From NCBI GenBank assembly GCA_025963675.1, contig JAOQAJ010000273.1:1-33867 (forward strand): a stretch of DNA of 33,867 bases, written 5' to 3'. A program made the translations under genes and the position numbers. The notes beneath the pieces are model-generated. The model was not told the origin of the DNA and ran no database searches. It saw nothing but the letters and a program-made list of their open reading frames with translations. Position 1 is the first letter of the stretch. Each line of letters opens with the position of its first letter. Below, one piece after another: positions 32,977-33,867 of the stretch. This DNA is from Segetibacter sp. Its GTDB lineage: Bacteria > Bacteroidota > Bacteroidia > Chitinophagales > Chitinophagaceae.

Positions 32977-33765
32977 ATGAAGCGTAATAAAATTTTTCTT
33001 TTAATTCTTATAATCATCGGCACATACTCTTGCGAAAAAGTGATTTCAATAGATTTAAATAGTGCAGCGCCGCAAGTTGTTATTCAAGGGGAAATCACCA
33101 ATGAAGCCGGGCCGTACCACGTGAAAATTACCAAGACAGTCAACTTTTCTACCAACAATGTTTTTCCTGCCGTTTCTGGTGCAACCGTCAAAATCACTGA
33201 TAATGCCGGGGCCGCCGACATACTTACCGAAACATCTCCCGGTATTTATACAACAAATACTATCGACGGAAAACCTGGCAATACATATTCATTGTCTGTA
33301 ACGGCCGAGGGCAAAGAATATACTGCAACATCTACCATGCCTGCCATGGTTCCTTTTGACTCAATTTCTTTTGAAAAGACCAACTTTTTTAATGACAAGC
33401 GAACTTTTGCCATGGTTAATTTTCAGGACCCTCCCGGCTTAGGCAATTATTACCGCTTTACCCAATATGTGAATGGAAAGGTCGTTCCTGATGCTTTTGT
33501 GATTGAAGACCGCTTATCAGATGCCAAATATATTTCCCGCTCCTTGTACACCGACACTTCCAAATTAAAAACCGGTGACAATCTTTTAATTAATATGAAT
33601 TGCATTGATGCAAACATTTACAACTATTTCCGAACCTACCGTTTGGTTACCAGCAACGACAATCAATCTGCATCGCCGGCAAATCCTATTGGCAATATCA
33701 GTAATGGCGCCTTAGGTTATTTTAGCGCACATACAATTCAGTCGAAACAAACGATAGTTAAATAG
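32977..33765 (+). CDS. DUF4249 lipoprotein, partner of the TonB-dependent receptor
   Basis: The 262-residue product has a lipoprotein signal with lipobox Cys at residue 19 (I-G-T-Y-S-C-E-K). The mature part follows the DUF4249 pattern: V-V-I-Q-G-E-I-T-N near the start, a G-P-Y-H-V-K-I-T-K-T motif, and V-S-G-A-T-V-K-I-T-D-N, then a second half rich in beta strands and Asn/Tyr. It is thought to sit on the outer membrane beside the receptor; its biochemical role is unknown. The ATG at 32977 follows the receptor stop by 6 bp. The frame ends at TAG 33763-33765 and the length is on the short side for the family. Confidence 0.88.
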   Translation: MKRNKIFLLILIIIGTYSCEKVISIDLNSAAPQVVIQGEITNEAGPYHVKITKTVNFSTNNVFPAVSGATVKITDNAGAADILTETSPGIYTTNTIDGKPGNTYSLSVTAEGKEYTATSTMPAMVPFDSISFEKTNFFNDKRTFAMVNFQDPPGLGNYYRFTQYVNGKVVPDAFVIEDRLSDAKYISRSLYTDTSKLKTGDNLLINMNCIDANIYNYFRTYRLVTSNDNQSASPANPIGNISNGALGYFSAHTIQSKQTIVK

Positions 33766-33798
33766 AAAGTCTAAATTGATTTGTAGTGAAACCTTTTT

Positions 33799-33849
33799 GT
33801 TACGGGCATTAGTTGGCCCGGCGTCATTGTTGCGTCGCATTTCGTTCAT
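33799..33849 (-). repeat. Interspersed repeat, TGCGACGCAAC type (copy H)
   Basis: The block 33825-33849 matches copy E (19636-19660) with two differences, and GTTACGGGCATT at 33799-33810 recurs at the same relative place as in copy E. It lies downstream of the DUF4249 gene and may continue past the window edge. Confidence 0.75.
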
Positions 33850-33867
33850 CGGCAAGTCAATTCTGAG

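Noticed and set aside
1-33867. tRNA, rRNA, riboswitch or transposase genes
   Set aside because: I looked for tRNA-like arms, rRNA signatures and transposase motifs on both strands and found none I could support.

Overview
The window looks like a chromosomal segment of a Bacteroidota bacterium, most likely from the Chitinophagaceae or a related Sphingobacteriia-type family. This is inferred from gene content, not from a marker gene. The evidence is AT-rich DNA, weak Shine-Dalgarno sites, TTTG/TAnnTTTG-type promoter elements, a TonB-dependent receptor followed by a DUF4249 lipoprotein, OmpA proteins with thrombospondin type 3 repeats, and DUF1697 and TrhO proteins. No rRNA, tRNA, CRISPR array, transposase or phage gene was seen. 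Layout. 1-1220 holds the 3' part of a nucleotidyltransferase-like gene coupled to a metallophosphoesterase. 1372-3389 holds two tandem paralogous ECF sigma factor genes, each bracketed by related terminator hairpins. 3434-6826 holds minus-strand housekeeping genes (trhO, an MDR oxidoreductase, a secreted esterase). 7141-10284 holds small envelope or unknown genes and a DUF1697 gene. 10601-13463 holds a secreted GH9 glycanase divergent from an aldo/keto reductase. 13464-14236 is non-coding and carries a nested tandem repeat. 14237-15691 is an orphan CbbX/SpoVK-like AAA+ ATPase with an unrecognised N-terminal half. 15703-22513 is a sugar-use block: a GH95 alpha-L-fucosidase, xylose isomerase, xylulokinase and a divergent AraC-type regulator. 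22552-30201 is a zone of duplication and decay: a frameshifted sensor-kinase remnant, two tandem OmpA genes, a copied 3' fragment of the neighbouring gene, a broken membrane cytochrome c gene and a GH29 alpha-L-fucosidase with a one-base frameshift. 30652-33765 is a TonB-dependent receptor/DUF4249 lipoprotein pair. How the genes fit together. GH9, GH95, GH29, xylA, xylB and the AraC regulator together suggest scavenging of plant cell-wall sugars (fucosylated xyloglucan or similar). There is no SusC/SusD pair and no sugar transporter here, so this is not a classical PUL. The most noteworthy non-gene signals are a family of short interspersed repeats (core GTGACACAAC or TGCGACGCAAC) in at least eight places, two independent tandem gene duplications whose breakpoints can be read from the sequence, a 79-bp tandem repeat with nested 14-mers, and a perfect (TTTGGG)4 tract in the leader of one sigma factor gene. 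I found no clear evidence for an undescribed multi-gene system. The AAA+ gene and the interspersed repeats are the best candidates for something not yet characterised.
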